Below, piece by piece: positions 53,443 to 62,649 of a stretch of 64,000 nt of DNA. This DNA comes from an uncultured Eubacterium sp. Its GTDB lineage: Bacteria > Bacillota > Clostridia > Lachnospirales > Lachnospiraceae. The position numbers and the translations under genes were made by a program. The stretch is taken from contig NZ_CAKRAS010000005.1 of assembly GCF_934295145.1 (NCBI RefSeq), forward strand, positions 1 to 64,000, read 5' to 3'. The notes under the pieces are model-generated. The model was not told the DNA's origin. It made no database searches and was given only the letters and a program-made list of their open reading frames with translations. Each line of letters begins with the position of its first letter. Within the stretch, counting starts at the first letter, position 1.

Positions 53443-53472
53443 TAAAATAAAAATTACAGGAGGAAAACTGCC

Positions 53473-54798
53473 ATGTATACAAAAAATGATATTATGCAGA
53501 TGGTGGAAGAGGAAGATGTAGAATTTATCCGTCTGCAGTTTACGGATATTTTCGGCAATATGAAAAATGTTGCCATCACAAGCAGCCAGCTGGAAAAAGC
53601 GTTGGACAACCGCTGTATGTTTGATGGTTCATCCATCGAAGGATTTGTGAGAATCGAGGAGTCTGATATGTACCTGCATCCGGATCTGGATTCTTTTACT
53701 ATTTTCCCATGGAGACCGCAGCAGGGCAAGGTAGCACGTATTATCTGTGATGTTTACCGCCCGGATGGTACACCGTTTGAAGGTGATCCGCGAAACATTT
53801 TATGGCAGGTGATCAAAGAAGCTGAGGATATGGGCTATGTGTTTGATGTTGGACCGGAATGTGAGTTTTTCCTGTTCAACACCGATGACAATGGGTGTGC
53901 TACCACAGAAACCACGGAAAAAGCAGGCTATTTTGAGATGGGACCAAACGATCACGGTGAAAATGCAAGACGTGACATGGTTCTGACACTGGAAGATATG
54001 GGATTTGAGATTGAAGCATCCCATCATGAAGCTTCTCCGGGACAGCATGAGATTGATTTCAGATACGAGCCGGCAATGCATGCGGCAGACAATATCATGA
54101 CTTTTAAACTTGCGGTAAAGACGATCGCAAAACGTCACGGCATGCATGCAACGTTTATGCCGAAGCCAAAGAGCGGTGTCAGCGGTTCCGGTATGCACAT
54201 CAATATGTCACTGTGCAAGGATGGCAAAAATATTTTTGCAGATGAAAATGATAAATTTGGACTGAGCCAGGATGCATATTATTTTATTGGTGGTCTGATG
54301 AAACATGTTTACGGCATGACAGCCATCACAAACCCGCTGGTAAATTCTTACAAGCGTCTGGTTTCCGGATTTGAGGCACCGCTTCATATTACCTGGTCTG
54401 TGGCAAACAGAAGCCCGCTGATCCGTATTCCGTCTGCCATCGGTGGAGGAACCCGTATCGAACTTCGAAGTCCGGACTGCGCGGCAAATCCGTATCTGAC
54501 CATTGCGCTGTGTCTGGCAGCAGGATTAGACGGTATCAAAAATAAGATCACACCGCCGGAAAATATTCAGAGAAATATTTTCAATATGACTGAGGAAGAG
54601 AAAGCAGAGCTGAATATCAAATCTCTTCCGACAAACCTTGGCGATGCGGTGGAGGCCATGGAACAGGATTCCTTTATCCGTGAGGTTTTGGGTGACCACA
54701 TCAGCAATGTGTATATTAATTCCAAAAAAGATGAGTGGGAACGTTACTGCAGAGCAGTGACAGAATGGGAAGTTGAAGAGTATCTTGACAAATTTTAA
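53473..54798 (+). CDS. glnA: glutamine synthetase, type I-alpha
   Basis: A 441-residue GSI enzyme (glutamate + NH3 + ATP to glutamine). Family marks are RLQFTDIFGNMKN, MFDGSSIEGFVRIEESDM, NPLVNSYKRLVSGFEAP and the active-site SAIGGGTRIELRSPD. Length and lack of the adenylylation-site insertion fit the Firmicute GSI-alpha type, usually feedback-inhibited by glutamine. Start ATG 53473 follows AGGAGGA. The ANTAR protein immediately downstream is probably its co-expressed regulator. Confidence 0.96.
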   Translation: MYTKNDIMQMVEEEDVEFIRLQFTDIFGNMKNVAITSSQLEKALDNRCMFDGSSIEGFVRIEESDMYLHPDLDSFTIFPWRPQQGKVARIICDVYRPDGTPFEGDPRNILWQVIKEAEDMGYVFDVGPECEFFLFNTDDNGCATTETTEKAGYFEMGPNDHGENARRDMVLTLEDMGFEIEASHHEASPGQHEIDFRYEPAMHAADNIMTFKLAVKTIAKRHGMHATFMPKPKSGVSGSGMHINMSLCKDGKNIFADENDKFGLSQDAYYFIGGLMKHVYGMTAITNPLVNSYKRLVSGFEAPLHITWSVANRSPLIRIPSAIGGGTRIELRSPDCAANPYLTIALCLAAGLDGIKNKITPPENIQRNIFNMTEEEKAELNIKSLPTNLGDAVEAMEQDSFIREVLGDHISNVYINSKKDEWERYCRAVTEWEVEEYLDKF

Positions 54799-54816
54799 AA
54801 GGTGGATGGTTGCGTT

Positions 54817-55365
54817 TTGACAAGGATTATTGTTGCATTCCCGAAACTTGAAAACGGGAAAAATATAAAAAATGTACTCGTCAGAAACGGCTATCAGGTG
54901 GTCTGCGTCTGTACCAACGGTGCGCAGGTCATACAGGAGGCGAACGGTCTGCAGGATGGCATTGTCGTCTGTACGTATAAGCTTTCGGATATGATTTATC
55001 AGGAACTTATAGACTGTCTGCCGCCGGGATTTGAACTTGTTGTGATCTCAACGAAAGATCAGTGGGTGGAAAACGGTACACCGGGAATTGTAGGACTTTC
55101 TGTGCCGTTAAAAATCCATGAACTGCTTTCTACGGTGGAGATGGTGGCGTATAATCTGGAGCGGAAACGCCGGAAGCGCCGTCAGGCTCCCCGAAAGAGA
55201 ACAAAAGAAGAACAGGAACTGGTGGATCGCGCAAAAGCCATTCTGATGGAACGAAATCAGATGACGGAGGAAGAAGCACATCGTTATCTGCAGAAGACGA
55301 GTATGGACAATGGAACCAGTTTTACAGAAACTGCTCAGATGATTCTTGGTATGCTGGATCAGTAG
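54817..55365 (+). CDS. ANTAR-domain RNA-binding response regulator
   Basis: About 182 residues: an N-terminal receiver-like domain lacking an obvious phospho-acceptor Asp pattern, a basic linker (ERKRRKRRQAPRKRTKEE), and a C-terminal ANTAR domain (ELVDRAKAILMERNQMTEEEAHRYLQ, split by its typical Ala/Arg pattern). ANTAR proteins bind paired hairpins in nascent RNA and prevent termination. It follows glnA by 18 bp. I favour TTG 54817 with AAAGGTGG upstream; a GTG at 54802 is possible. Similar glnA-ANTAR pairs in Clostridia suggest control of nitrogen genes, but no target hairpin pair is evident in this window. Confidence 0.86.
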   Translation: MTRIIVAFPKLENGKNIKNVLVRNGYQVVCVCTNGAQVIQEANGLQDGIVVCTYKLSDMIYQELIDCLPPGFELVVISTKDQWVENGTPGIVGLSVPLKIHELLSTVEMVAYNLERKRRKRRQAPRKRTKEEQELVDRAKAILMERNQMTEEEAHRYLQKTSMDNGTSFTETAQMILGMLDQ

Positions 55366-55501
55366 CAGTTCAGATGACGTAAAAAAGTGAATATACATAC
55401 AGAGACAAAGAGGAACCATTTTCGCGGAAATACATATAGTTGAGAGAAAGAGTCTGCATGACAGTTGAAAACATGCAGGCGTGTATTCCGGGAGTGGGTC
55501 T

Positions 55502-56329
55502 ATGAAATTTGTAAAAATGCATGGTCTGGGCAATGATTTTATCATGATTGACTGTCTGTGTGATGCGGACAGCATAGAGAAAAGAGTAAGCGGCACAGAA
55601 GATAGATTGCATCGGGAGACGGTGCAGCGGATCTGTGACAGACATTATGGAATCGGCGCGGATGGCGTGATTTGCATTTTACCATCTGCCCGTGCGGACT
55701 TTCGGATGAAACTGTACAATGCAGACGGAAGTACGGCACAGATGTGTGGGAATGGCATCCGGTGTCTGGGAAAATATGTGTACGACCATGGCAGAACAGA
55801 AAAATTAAATCTTCAGATTGAGACAGACGCAGGTGTGCGTCAGTTGATACTATATAAAGGAACGGACAGGATCAGCACAGTCCGGGTGGATATGGGTACA
55901 CCCGACTTTGTGCCAGAGCACATACCTGCCCGTTTTTCTTATACCTGTGTGTCTGTTGGAAATCCTCATTGTGTAATTTTTCTAAGAGATAAAGAGGAAC
56001 TGGAGCAGTTTGCGTTGGAAAAATATGGACCGGAATTGGAACATCATCCTTCATTCCCGGAAGGAATAAATGTTGAGATCGCATGGATTCAGGCACCGGA
56101 CCGCATTTATCTGCGTGTCTGGGAGCGGGGCTGCGGGGAGACGAAAGCCTGTGGAACCGGCGCCTGTGCCGTGGCAGCAGCGGCTATGCGGATGCGAAAA
56201 TGCGGACCGTCGGTAAACATGCAGCTTCCGGGAGGACAACTGCGGGTAGACTACGGAATCCGTAGTCGGAATCTGTATCTGACCGGGCCAGCGGAAGAAA
56301 TATATTCCGGTGAAATAGCAATGGGATAA
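55502..56329 (+). CDS. dapF: diaminopimelate epimerase
   Basis: A 275-residue DapF converting LL- to meso-diaminopimelate. Both catalytic Cys motifs are present: AQMCGNGIRCLGKYV and TKACGTGACAVAAAA. The N-terminal KFVKMHGLGNDFIMID is typical. ATG 55502 has GGGAG upstream; the longer frame adds seven unsupported residues. A 7-bp hairpin CTGCATG / CATGCAG (55454-55478) lies just before the ribosome site. It is followed, after a promoter, by dapL. Confidence 0.95.
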   Translation: MKFVKMHGLGNDFIMIDCLCDADSIEKRVSGTEDRLHRETVQRICDRHYGIGADGVICILPSARADFRMKLYNADGSTAQMCGNGIRCLGKYVYDHGRTEKLNLQIETDAGVRQLILYKGTDRISTVRVDMGTPDFVPEHIPARFSYTCVSVGNPHCVIFLRDKEELEQFALEKYGPELEHHPSFPEGINVEIAWIQAPDRIYLRVWERGCGETKACGTGACAVAAAAMRMRKCGPSVNMQLPGGQLRVDYGIRSRNLYLTGPAEEIYSGEIAMG

Positions 56330-56439
56330 TAATCTATTTATAAAAGGATTTTCATCCAGAGACCTGTGTGAGTTTTGTGGATATATACCAGTTGTGGTTA
56401 TAATGCTGTAATAATTTACTACAGAAAAGCGTCAGACGG

Positions 56440-56469
56440 TTGATTTTTTCGTGTTAGTTATGTTATACT
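56440..56469 (+). promoter_or_regulatory. dapL: dapL promoter
   Basis: TTGATT (56440-56445) and TATACT (56464-56469) are 18 bp apart. The transcript would carry a leader of about 125 nt containing the three-stem structure at 56493-56563. Confidence 0.7.
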
Positions 56470-56492
56470 AGGAGCGATTTTACAGGTAAAAC

Positions 56493-56563
56493 AAGATTCT
56501 TTCTCACATTTATACTACATTGATACGGTAATGAGAAGCTCGGCATATGCTGAGTGGAATCTT
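56493..56563 (+). ncRNA. predicted three-stem junction in the dapL leader
   Basis: The arms are AAGATTC (56493-56499) with GAATCTT (56557-56563) as closing stem, TTCTCA (56501-56506) with TGAGAA (56532-56537), and CTCGGC (56539-56544) with GCTGAG (56549-56554, one G-U). Junction strands are only 1-2 nt. It does not match a riboswitch consensus I know (not lysine, TPP, purine or SAM). It could be a regulatory RNA or simply a structured leader. Confidence 0.45.
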
Positions 56564-56599
56564 GTAACACGAGATACATTTTAGTGAGGAGTTGTAAAT

Positions 56600-57814
56600 A
56601 TGTTTAAAGTAAACGACAATTATCAGAAACTTCCGGGCAGCTATCTGTTCAGTACGATCGCAAAAAAAGTAAGTGCATTTCAGGCTGCAAACCCGGAGAA
56701 AACACTGATCCGTCTTGGTATCGGTGATGTAACACAGCCGCTGGCACCAGCTATTATTGATGCAATGCATGGAGCTGTAACAGAGATGGGAAATGCTGAG
56801 ACATTTCACGGTTATGCACCGGATCTCGGATATGAGTTCCTGCGCACAGCCATTGCAGACAACGATTATAAAGCAAGAGGATGCGACATCAGCGCAGATG
56901 AGATTTTCGTATCCGACGGCGCAAAGAGCGATTCCGGAAACATCCAGGAGATCTTTTCTGTAGATAACCGTATCGCTGTATGTGACCCGGTTTACCCGGT
57001 TTATGTGGATTCCAACGTAATGGCTGGCAGAACCGGTGTATATGATCCAAATACAGAGATGTGGAGCAATGTCATCTACATGCCGTGTACAAAAGAGAAT
57101 AATTTTGTACCGGAGTTCCCGAAGGAGAATCCGGACATTATTTATCTGTGTCTGCCGAACAACCCGACAGGAACGACCATCACAAAAGATCAGTTGCAGG
57201 AGTGGGTTGATTATGCAAACAGAATCGGTGCAGTCATCATTTACGATGGTGCATACGAGGCATATATTTCCGAGGACAACGTAGCACATACCATTTTTGA
57301 GTGCGAAGGCGCAAGAACCTGTGCCATCGAGTTAAAGAGTTTCTCAAAGAACGCAGGATTTACCGGTGTTCGTCTGGGATACGCAGTTGTTCCGAAAGAC
57401 CTGAAGTGCGGGGACGTATCCTTGCATCAGATGTGGGCAAGACGTCACGGAACAAAATTCAACGGTGCTCCGTACATTGTACAGCGTGCCGGTGAAGCAG
57501 TTTACAGCGAAGCTGGTAAAGCACAGTTAAAAGAGCAGGTTGCTTATTACATGAAAAATGCAGCAGCCATCAAAGGCGGACTGCAGGATGCGGGATTTGA
57601 AGTATTCGGCGGCGTAAACGCACCGTATATCTGGTTAAAGACACCGGATCAGATGACATCATGGGAGTTCTTCGATTACCTGCTTGAGAAAGCGAACGTC
57701 GTAGGTACACCGGGATCAGGATTTGGTCCGAGCGGAGAAGGATACTTCAGACTGACAGCATTTGGAACATATGAAAATACACTTGCTGCGTTAGAGCGTA
57801 TTAAATCATTATAA
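56600..57814 (+). CDS. dapL: LL-diaminopimelate aminotransferase
   Basis: A 404-residue class I/II PLP aminotransferase that makes LL-diaminopimelate from tetrahydrodipicolinate in one step. DapL marks: YLFSTIAKKVSAF, RLGIGDVTQPLAPA, FHGYAPDLGYEFLR, PNNPTGTTIT and the PLP-lysine region LKSFSKNAGFTGVR. With DapA, DapB and DapF it completes the DapL variant of the lysine/peptidoglycan precursor pathway. The ATG follows GTGAGGAG. Confidence 0.96.
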   Translation: MFKVNDNYQKLPGSYLFSTIAKKVSAFQAANPEKTLIRLGIGDVTQPLAPAIIDAMHGAVTEMGNAETFHGYAPDLGYEFLRTAIADNDYKARGCDISADEIFVSDGAKSDSGNIQEIFSVDNRIAVCDPVYPVYVDSNVMAGRTGVYDPNTEMWSNVIYMPCTKENNFVPEFPKENPDIIYLCLPNNPTGTTITKDQLQEWVDYANRIGAVIIYDGAYEAYISEDNVAHTIFECEGARTCAIELKSFSKNAGFTGVRLGYAVVPKDLKCGDVSLHQMWARRHGTKFNGAPYIVQRAGEAVYSEAGKAQLKEQVAYYMKNAAAIKGGLQDAGFEVFGGVNAPYIWLKTPDQMTSWEFFDYLLEKANVVGTPGSGFGPSGEGYFRLTAFGTYENTLAALERIKSL

Positions 57815-57827
57815 TCAAATGATATGC

Positions 57828-57872
57828 AAAAAAACATCCGGCAAGCCGTCTTAGGCTGTCGGATGTTTTTTT
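57828..57872. terminator. bidirectional terminator between dapL and typA
   Basis: ACATCCG (57834-57840) pairs with CGGATGT (57860-57866), extended inward by GCAAGCC / GGCTGT. A-run and T-run flank it on both sides, so it can end both convergent genes. Confidence 0.9.
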
Positions 57873-57904
57873 GCTCTTTTTTTTTCATTACTTACCGTAA
57901 AATT

Positions 57905-59734
57905 CTATTTTTTGAAAGACGCACGTTTTCTTAAAGTCGGATCCAGAATCTTCTTACGGATTCTCAGACTCTCCGGAGTTACCTCCAGCAGCTCATCTGT
58001 ATCGATGAAATCCAGCGCCTGCTCCAGGCTGAGGATTCTCGGTGGTGTCAGTGTCAGCGCCTCATCAGCAGAAGAGGAACGTGTATTGGTCAGATGTTTC
58101 TTTTTGCAGACATTTAACTCAATATCTTCTGCACGGGAGCACTGTCCGATCACCATTCCGGAATATACTTTCTCGCCAGGTCCGATAAACAGAGAACCAC
58201 GCTCCTGTGCGGAGAACAGTCCGTAGGCTACGGATTCTCCGGACTCGAATGCGATCAGGGAACCAAGTTTACGATACTGGATATCTCCACGGTACGGTTC
58301 ATAACCACAGAAGATGGTATTGATGATACCGTTACCTTTTGTATCTGTCATAAAGTCGCCACGGTAACCAATCAGTCCACGGGACGGGATCTTGAACTCG
58401 AGACGGGTATAACCGCCGCTGATGCTTCCCATGTTCTGCAGCTCACCTTTACGCTGGCTCAGTTTTTCAATAACAACACCGGTAAATTCATCTGGTACAT
58501 CAACATAAGCCATTTCCATCGGCTCTGTCTTTTTGCCATTCTCATCTGTATGGTACAGAACCTCTGCTTTACTTACTGCAAATTCGTAACCTTCACGACG
58601 CATGTTCTCAATCAGGACGGACAGATGCAGCTCACCACGACCGGATACTTTGAAGCTGTCGGCACTGTCTGTCTCCTCTACACGGAGGGAAACGTCTGTG
58701 TTCAGCTCTTTGAAGAGACGGTCACGGATATGACGGGAAGTAACGTATTTTCCTTCCTGACCTGCCAACGGGCTGTCGTTTACGATGAAGTTCATGGAGA
58801 TCGTCGGCTCGGAGATCTTCTGGAACGGGATCGCTACCGGATTTTCCGGATCACAGATCGTATCACCGATATGGATATCAGCAATACCGGAGATTGCTAC
58901 GATGGAACCGATCTTTGCTTCTTTTACTTCTACTTTATTTAATCCGTCAAACTCGTACAGTTTGCTGATGCGGACTTTTTTCTGTTTCTCAGGATCGTGT
59001 GCGTTCAGCATGATGGCATCCTGGTTGACACGCAGGCATCCGTTATCGACTTTGCCGACACCGATACGTCCAACGTACTCATTGTAGTCGATGGTACTGA
59101 TCAGAACCTGTGTGTTTGCATCCGGGTCACCTTCCGGAGCCGGAATGTAGTTTAAGATGGTTTCGAACAGCGGCATCATGTCTTTTGGCTCGTCGTTCAG
59201 ATCTAAAGTTGCATAACCGTTCTTTGCAGATGCGTAAACGAACGGGCAGTCAAGCTGCTCATCGGAAGCATCCAGATCCATGAACAGTTCCAGAACTTCG
59301 TCGATGACTTCGTCAGGTCTTGCTTCCGGACGGTCGATCTTGTTGATGCAGACGATAACCGGAAGATTCAGCTCCAATGCTTTCATCAGAACGAATTTTG
59401 TCTGCGGCATAGCGCCCTCAAAAGCATCAACCACGAGGATAACGCCGTTTACCATTTTCAGTACACGCTCAACCTCGCCGCCGAAATCGGCATGGCCTGG
59501 TGTGTCGATAATGTTAATTTTTGTATCTTTGTAAAATACTGCAGTATTTTTTGACAGAATCGTGATTCCTCTTTCACGCTCGATGTCATTGGAATCCATG
59601 ACACGTTCCTGCACTTCCTGATTCTGACGGAAGACGCCGGACTGTTTCAGCAGCTCATCTACCAGTGTTGTTTTACCGTGGTCTACGTGAGCGATGATAG
59701 CAATATTTCTAATGTCCTCTCTCTTTGTTTTCAT
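57905..59734 (-). CDS. typA: ribosome-associated GTPase TypA/BipA
   Basis: A 609-residue translational GTPase related to EF-G. G-motifs: AHVDHGKTTL, the switch region RERGITILSK, DTPGHADFG and NKIDRPEA. Domains III and V and the TypA-specific C-terminal domain follow (RLEFKIPSRGLIGYRG, TLTPPRILSLEQALDFID). It binds the 70S ribosome and supports large-subunit assembly and stress growth. Full family length. Its own leftward promoter lies at 59827. Confidence 0.97.
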   Translation of the reverse strand: MKTKREDIRNIAIIAHVDHGKTTLVDELLKQSGVFRQNQEVQERVMDSNDIERERGITILSKNTAVFYKDTKINIIDTPGHADFGGEVERVLKMVNGVILVVDAFEGAMPQTKFVLMKALELNLPVIVCINKIDRPEARPDEVIDEVLELFMDLDASDEQLDCPFVYASAKNGYATLDLNDEPKDMMPLFETILNYIPAPEGDPDANTQVLISTIDYNEYVGRIGVGKVDNGCLRVNQDAIMLNAHDPEKQKKVRISKLYEFDGLNKVEVKEAKIGSIVAISGIADIHIGDTICDPENPVAIPFQKISEPTISMNFIVNDSPLAGQEGKYVTSRHIRDRLFKELNTDVSLRVEETDSADSFKVSGRGELHLSVLIENMRREGYEFAVSKAEVLYHTDENGKKTEPMEMAYVDVPDEFTGVVIEKLSQRKGELQNMGSISGGYTRLEFKIPSRGLIGYRGDFMTDTKGNGIINTIFCGYEPYRGDIQYRKLGSLIAFESGESVAYGLFSAQERGSLFIGPGEKVYSGMVIGQCSRAEDIELNVCKKKHLTNTRSSSADEALTLTPPRILSLEQALDFIDTDELLEVTPESLRIRKKILDPTLRKRASFKK

Positions 59735-59826
59735 TACATGTATCCTTCCTTCTGAATTAATCAGTTGTTAAGTGTTTCCTATCTAAATGATAGAAAATAT
59801 ATAGTATTCATTAGTGCAACCAATTT

Positions 59827-59854
59827 ATTTTATCACAAAATTCAGATTTGACAA
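59827..59854 (-). promoter_or_regulatory. typA: typA promoter
   Basis: On the minus strand TTGTCA (59849-59854) and TAAAAT (59827-59832) are 16 bp apart, about 90 nt upstream of the typA ATG. Confidence 0.6.
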
Positions 59855-60020
59855 GGGGTAATAGGAAAAAGGTTATCGACAAAATAAACGAAATTATTCG
59901 TCTGATGCATGATACATTATGGGAGCCGGCAGAAAAAAAGTGAAAAGTGTTCTAAGAAACGAAAAAGCAGAATAGATTGAAAACACAAAGAAGTACATGT
60001 GAAGAAGGGAGCTTACAAAA

Positions 60021-60653
60021 ATGACAGATAAATTGTTTGAGAACAACCAGGTAACGATGATGGGAGAAATTGTTTCAGAATTTCAATTCAGTCATGAGGT
60101 GTTTGGGGAAGGATTTTATATGGTAGAACTTGCGGTGAATCGTCTGAGTAATTACTCAGATTATATTCCGTTGATGATCTCGGAACGTCTGATCGACACC
60201 GAGCAGGATTATACCGGGCAGCTGATCCGTGTCACCGGTCAGTTCCGTTCCTACAACCGCCATGAGGAGAAGAAAAACCGTCTGGTGTTGTCAGTGTTTG
60301 TCAGAGAACTTGAGTTTTTGGATGAGATAGATGAAAATGAGAAAACAAATCAGATTTTTCTGGATGGATATATCTGTAAAGAACCGATTTACCGGAAGAC
60401 ACCGCTGGGGCGGGAGATTGCAGACGTACTGCTTGCTGTAAACCGCTCCTATGGAAAATCAGACTACATACCATGTATCTGCTGGGGCAGAAATGCCCGT
60501 TTCGCCTCCGGATTTACCGTGGGAAGCCATATTCAGATCGTCGGCCGGGTACAGAGCAGGGAGTATGTGAAACGTATCAGTGAAGAGGAAGTGGAGCACC
60601 GGATTGCCTACGAGATTTCCGTCAGCAAAGTGGATCTGCTGGAGCAGGATTAG
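60021..60653 (+). CDS. single-stranded DNA-binding-like protein with two OB folds
   Basis: A 210-residue protein with two tandem SSB-like OB-fold segments. The first is at about 8-100 (NQVTMMGEIVSEFQFSHEVF, QLIRVTGQFRSY) and the second at about 110-205 (NQIFLDGYICKEPIYRKTPLGR, IADVLLAVNRSYGKSDYIPC, HIQIVGRVQSREY). It lacks the acidic SSB C-terminal tip, so it is not the standard SSB. Comparable two-OB proteins are annotated as SSB in Clostridia. A role in replication or repair is likely, details unknown. Ribosome site GAAGGGAG. Confidence 0.78.
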   Translation: MTDKLFENNQVTMMGEIVSEFQFSHEVFGEGFYMVELAVNRLSNYSDYIPLMISERLIDTEQDYTGQLIRVTGQFRSYNRHEEKKNRLVLSVFVRELEFLDEIDENEKTNQIFLDGYICKEPIYRKTPLGREIADVLLAVNRSYGKSDYIPCICWGRNARFASGFTVGSHIQIVGRVQSREYVKRISEEEVEHRIAYEISVSKVDLLEQD

Positions 60654-60798
60654 CGCATCGGTTGCATTTTTCTAATAAATGTGCTATCTTAGATTTCGAT
60701 TCGATATTATGGTGGAAAACAAAATGAGACACATGCGGAGTTGAATAATGGTAAGTTTATACGCATTTTGAGCGTGTTTGACTTCAAAGGAGGAGACC

Positions 60799-61290
60799 AT
60801 GAGTACAGGAAAAATACAGGTATATTACGGAGAGGGCAAGGGAAAGACTTCCGCAGCTCTGGGATATGCCATTCATGAGGCAAGTAAGGGAGAATCCGTT
60901 ATTGTTATCCAGTTTTTAAAAAGAAAAGATGAGGATGAAATCAGTTTCCTTGGACGCCTTGAACCGGAAATCCGTCTGTTCCGTTTTCAGAAATCAGAGA
61001 AATATTATCATGAATTGTCGGAAGAAGAGCAGCTGGAAGAACAGATGAACATGAAAAACGGTATTAATTATGCAAGAAAGGTATTACAGACAGGTGAGTG
61101 CAATATTCTGATCCTGGATGAAGTGTTGGGACTTCTGGATGAGCATATTGTGACGGAGGAGGAGATTCTTCACCTGATGGAACTGAAATCAGATGACCTG
61201 CATATGATCATGACCGGACAGGTGATCAGTGATGGAATCCTGGCGCAGGCAGATGATGTGTATGAAATCTGCATAAAAAAAGAGTCATAA
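60799..61290 (+). CDS. cobO: corrinoid adenosyltransferase (CobO/BtuR type)
   Basis: A 163-residue P-loop enzyme that adenosylates cob(I)alamin or cobyrinic acid a,c-diamide. Walker A is GEGKGKTSAAL, a Walker B-like NILILDEVLGLLDEH is visible, and VIVIQFLKRKDED is typical of CobO. ATG 60799 follows AAAGGAGGAGA. No other cobalamin gene is nearby, so it may serve salvage for B12-dependent enzymes. It is slightly shorter than E. coli BtuR, as is usual for Clostridia. Confidence 0.87.
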   Translation: MSTGKIQVYYGEGKGKTSAALGYAIHEASKGESVIVIQFLKRKDEDEISFLGRLEPEIRLFRFQKSEKYYHELSEEEQLEEQMNMKNGINYARKVLQTGECNILILDEVLGLLDEHIVTEEEILHLMELKSDDLHMIMTGQVISDGILAQADDVYEICIKKES

Positions 61291-61293
61291 AGG

Positions 61294-61322
61294 TTGACAT
61301 TTCTCGGTTAAAGTGATATATT
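61294..61322 (+). promoter_or_regulatory. dapA: dapA-dapB promoter
   Basis: Perfect TTGACA (61294-61299) and TATATT (61317-61322), 17 bp apart, about 20 nt before the lysine riboswitch. Confidence 0.85.
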
Positions 61323-61343
61323 GAGCACCAATAAGACAATATA

Positions 61344-61510
61344 AGATAGAGGTTGCGTGAATTAAAAGTAATCTGTCGGATGTACCGGATCGCAGAAGAT
61401 GGCAGAGGAAAGGAAGACACGCCGAAAGGATATACAGGAGCGGATGTATATTGCTTGGGTACAATGTTAAGAGCATTGTAACTGTCATCGGAAACGATGG
61501 TGCGCTATCA
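61344..61510 (+). ncRNA. lysine riboswitch (L box)
   Basis: The order of conserved blocks matches the L box: GATAGAGGTTGCG at the 5' side, then GACACGCCGAAAGG, then TTGCTTGGGT and ACTGTCATCGGAAACGATGG, closing with GCGCTATC, which pairs with the initial GATAG. A terminator hairpin follows at 61562. Lysine binding should reduce dapA-dapB expression. Confidence 0.93.
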
Positions 61511-61561
61511 CTGGAATAGAAATGATTTACTCTTATTCATATTGATAAGGATTATTTTTGA

Positions 61562-61591
61562 TGAACCAGCGCACAGCTGGTTCATTTTTTT
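61562..61591 (+). terminator. lysine riboswitch terminator
   Basis: A perfect 9-bp stem TGAACCAGC (61562-61570) with GCTGGTTCA (61576-61584) and seven T residues (61585-61591), 70 bp before dapA. Confidence 0.93.
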
Positions 61592-61661
61592 CGGAGACTA
61601 TTCAGAGAAAAGCAGGTATTCGTTTCGTTTGTTGAAGTATTTTAAATAGGAGGATTATGAA

Positions 61662-62549
61662 ATGCCAATTTTCAGAGGAGCAGGTGTAGCAATTGTAACA
61701 CCAATGAAGGAGAACTTAGAAGTAGATTTCGATCTGCTGGAGAGAAACATTAATTATCAGATCGATAACGGTACAGATGCCATCGTTATTGCAGGTACTA
61801 CAGGTGAGAGTGCAACGTTATCAGAGGAAGAACATAAAAAAGTTGTAAAAGCAGCAGTAGAGTTTACAAAACACCGCATTCCGGTTATCGCTGGAACTGG
61901 TTCTAACAGTACACAGACAGCCATTGAGCTTTCCCAGGAAGCTGACAAAGACGGTGTAGATGCTGTCCTGATCGTAACCCCTTATTACAACAAAGCGACA
62001 CAGAAAGGCCTCATCACACATTATACCCGTGTGGCTGAGTCCATCAAAGTACCGGTGATCATGTACAATGTACCGTCCAGAACAGGATGTGGGCTGAATC
62101 CGGAGACCATTGCACATCTGGTTAAAAATGTGGATAATATTGTAGGCCTGAAAGATGCAACCGGTGATCTGTCCCATGCAGTAAAGACAATGAACCTGTG
62201 TGATGGCAACCTGGAGCTGTATTCCGGAAATGATGATCAGGTCGTTCCGCTGTTATCTATTGGCGGACTCGGCGTTATCTCTGTATTATCCAATATTGCA
62301 CCGCGCCAGACGCATGACATTGTAATGGAGTTCCTCGAGGGCGATTACAAAAAAGCAGCAAAACTGCAGTTAGATGCTATCCCGCTGATCAATGCGTTAT
62401 TCAGTGAAGTAAATCCGATTCCTGTAAAAGCTGCAATGAATATGCTTGGATGGGAAGCGGGTCCGCTGAGAGGACCGCTGTGTGAGATGGAAGATGCACA
62501 CAAAGAAATCCTGCGTCAGGAAATGGTAAAATACGGTTTATTAAAATAA
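61662..62549 (+). CDS. dapA: 4-hydroxy-tetrahydrodipicolinate synthase
   Basis: A 295-residue class I aldolase-type TIM barrel condensing pyruvate with aspartate semialdehyde. Visible are AGTTGESATLSEEEH, VIAGTGSNSTQTAIEL, the YYNKATQKGL segment with the catalytic Tyr, YNVPSRTGCGL, and GLKDATGDL with the Schiff-base Lys. Start ATG follows AGGAGG. Regulated by the lysine riboswitch; operon with dapB. Confidence 0.97.
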   Translation: MPIFRGAGVAIVTPMKENLEVDFDLLERNINYQIDNGTDAIVIAGTTGESATLSEEEHKKVVKAAVEFTKHRIPVIAGTGSNSTQTAIELSQEADKDGVDAVLIVTPYYNKATQKGLITHYTRVAESIKVPVIMYNVPSRTGCGLNPETIAHLVKNVDNIVGLKDATGDLSHAVKTMNLCDGNLELYSGNDDQVVPLLSIGGLGVISVLSNIAPRQTHDIVMEFLEGDYKKAAKLQLDAIPLINALFSEVNPIPVKAAMNMLGWEAGPLRGPLCEMEDAHKEILRQEMVKYGLLK

Positions 62550-62567
62550 ATACAATAAAATGTCTTG

Positions 62568-62588
62568 CCCCCGCATGATGTGCGGGGG
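62568..62588 (+). terminator. GC-rich hairpin between dapA and dapB
   Basis: CCCCCGCA (62568-62575) pairs with TGCGGGGG (62581-62588); only TATTAT follows. It may be a partial terminator or an mRNA-stabilising/processing hairpin within the dapA-dapB transcript. Confidence 0.5.
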
Positions 62589-62649
62589 TATTATAGTTAA
62601 ATAGTAAGTTCAGAGAGTAAGTGTTGAAATTTACGGAGGAAGTTAGAAT

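Noticed and set aside
56510..57289. 259-residue minus-strand frame opposite dapL
   Set aside because: It lies entirely antisense to an unmistakable dapL, has Cys/Ile-rich non-protein-like composition, and has no ribosome site.
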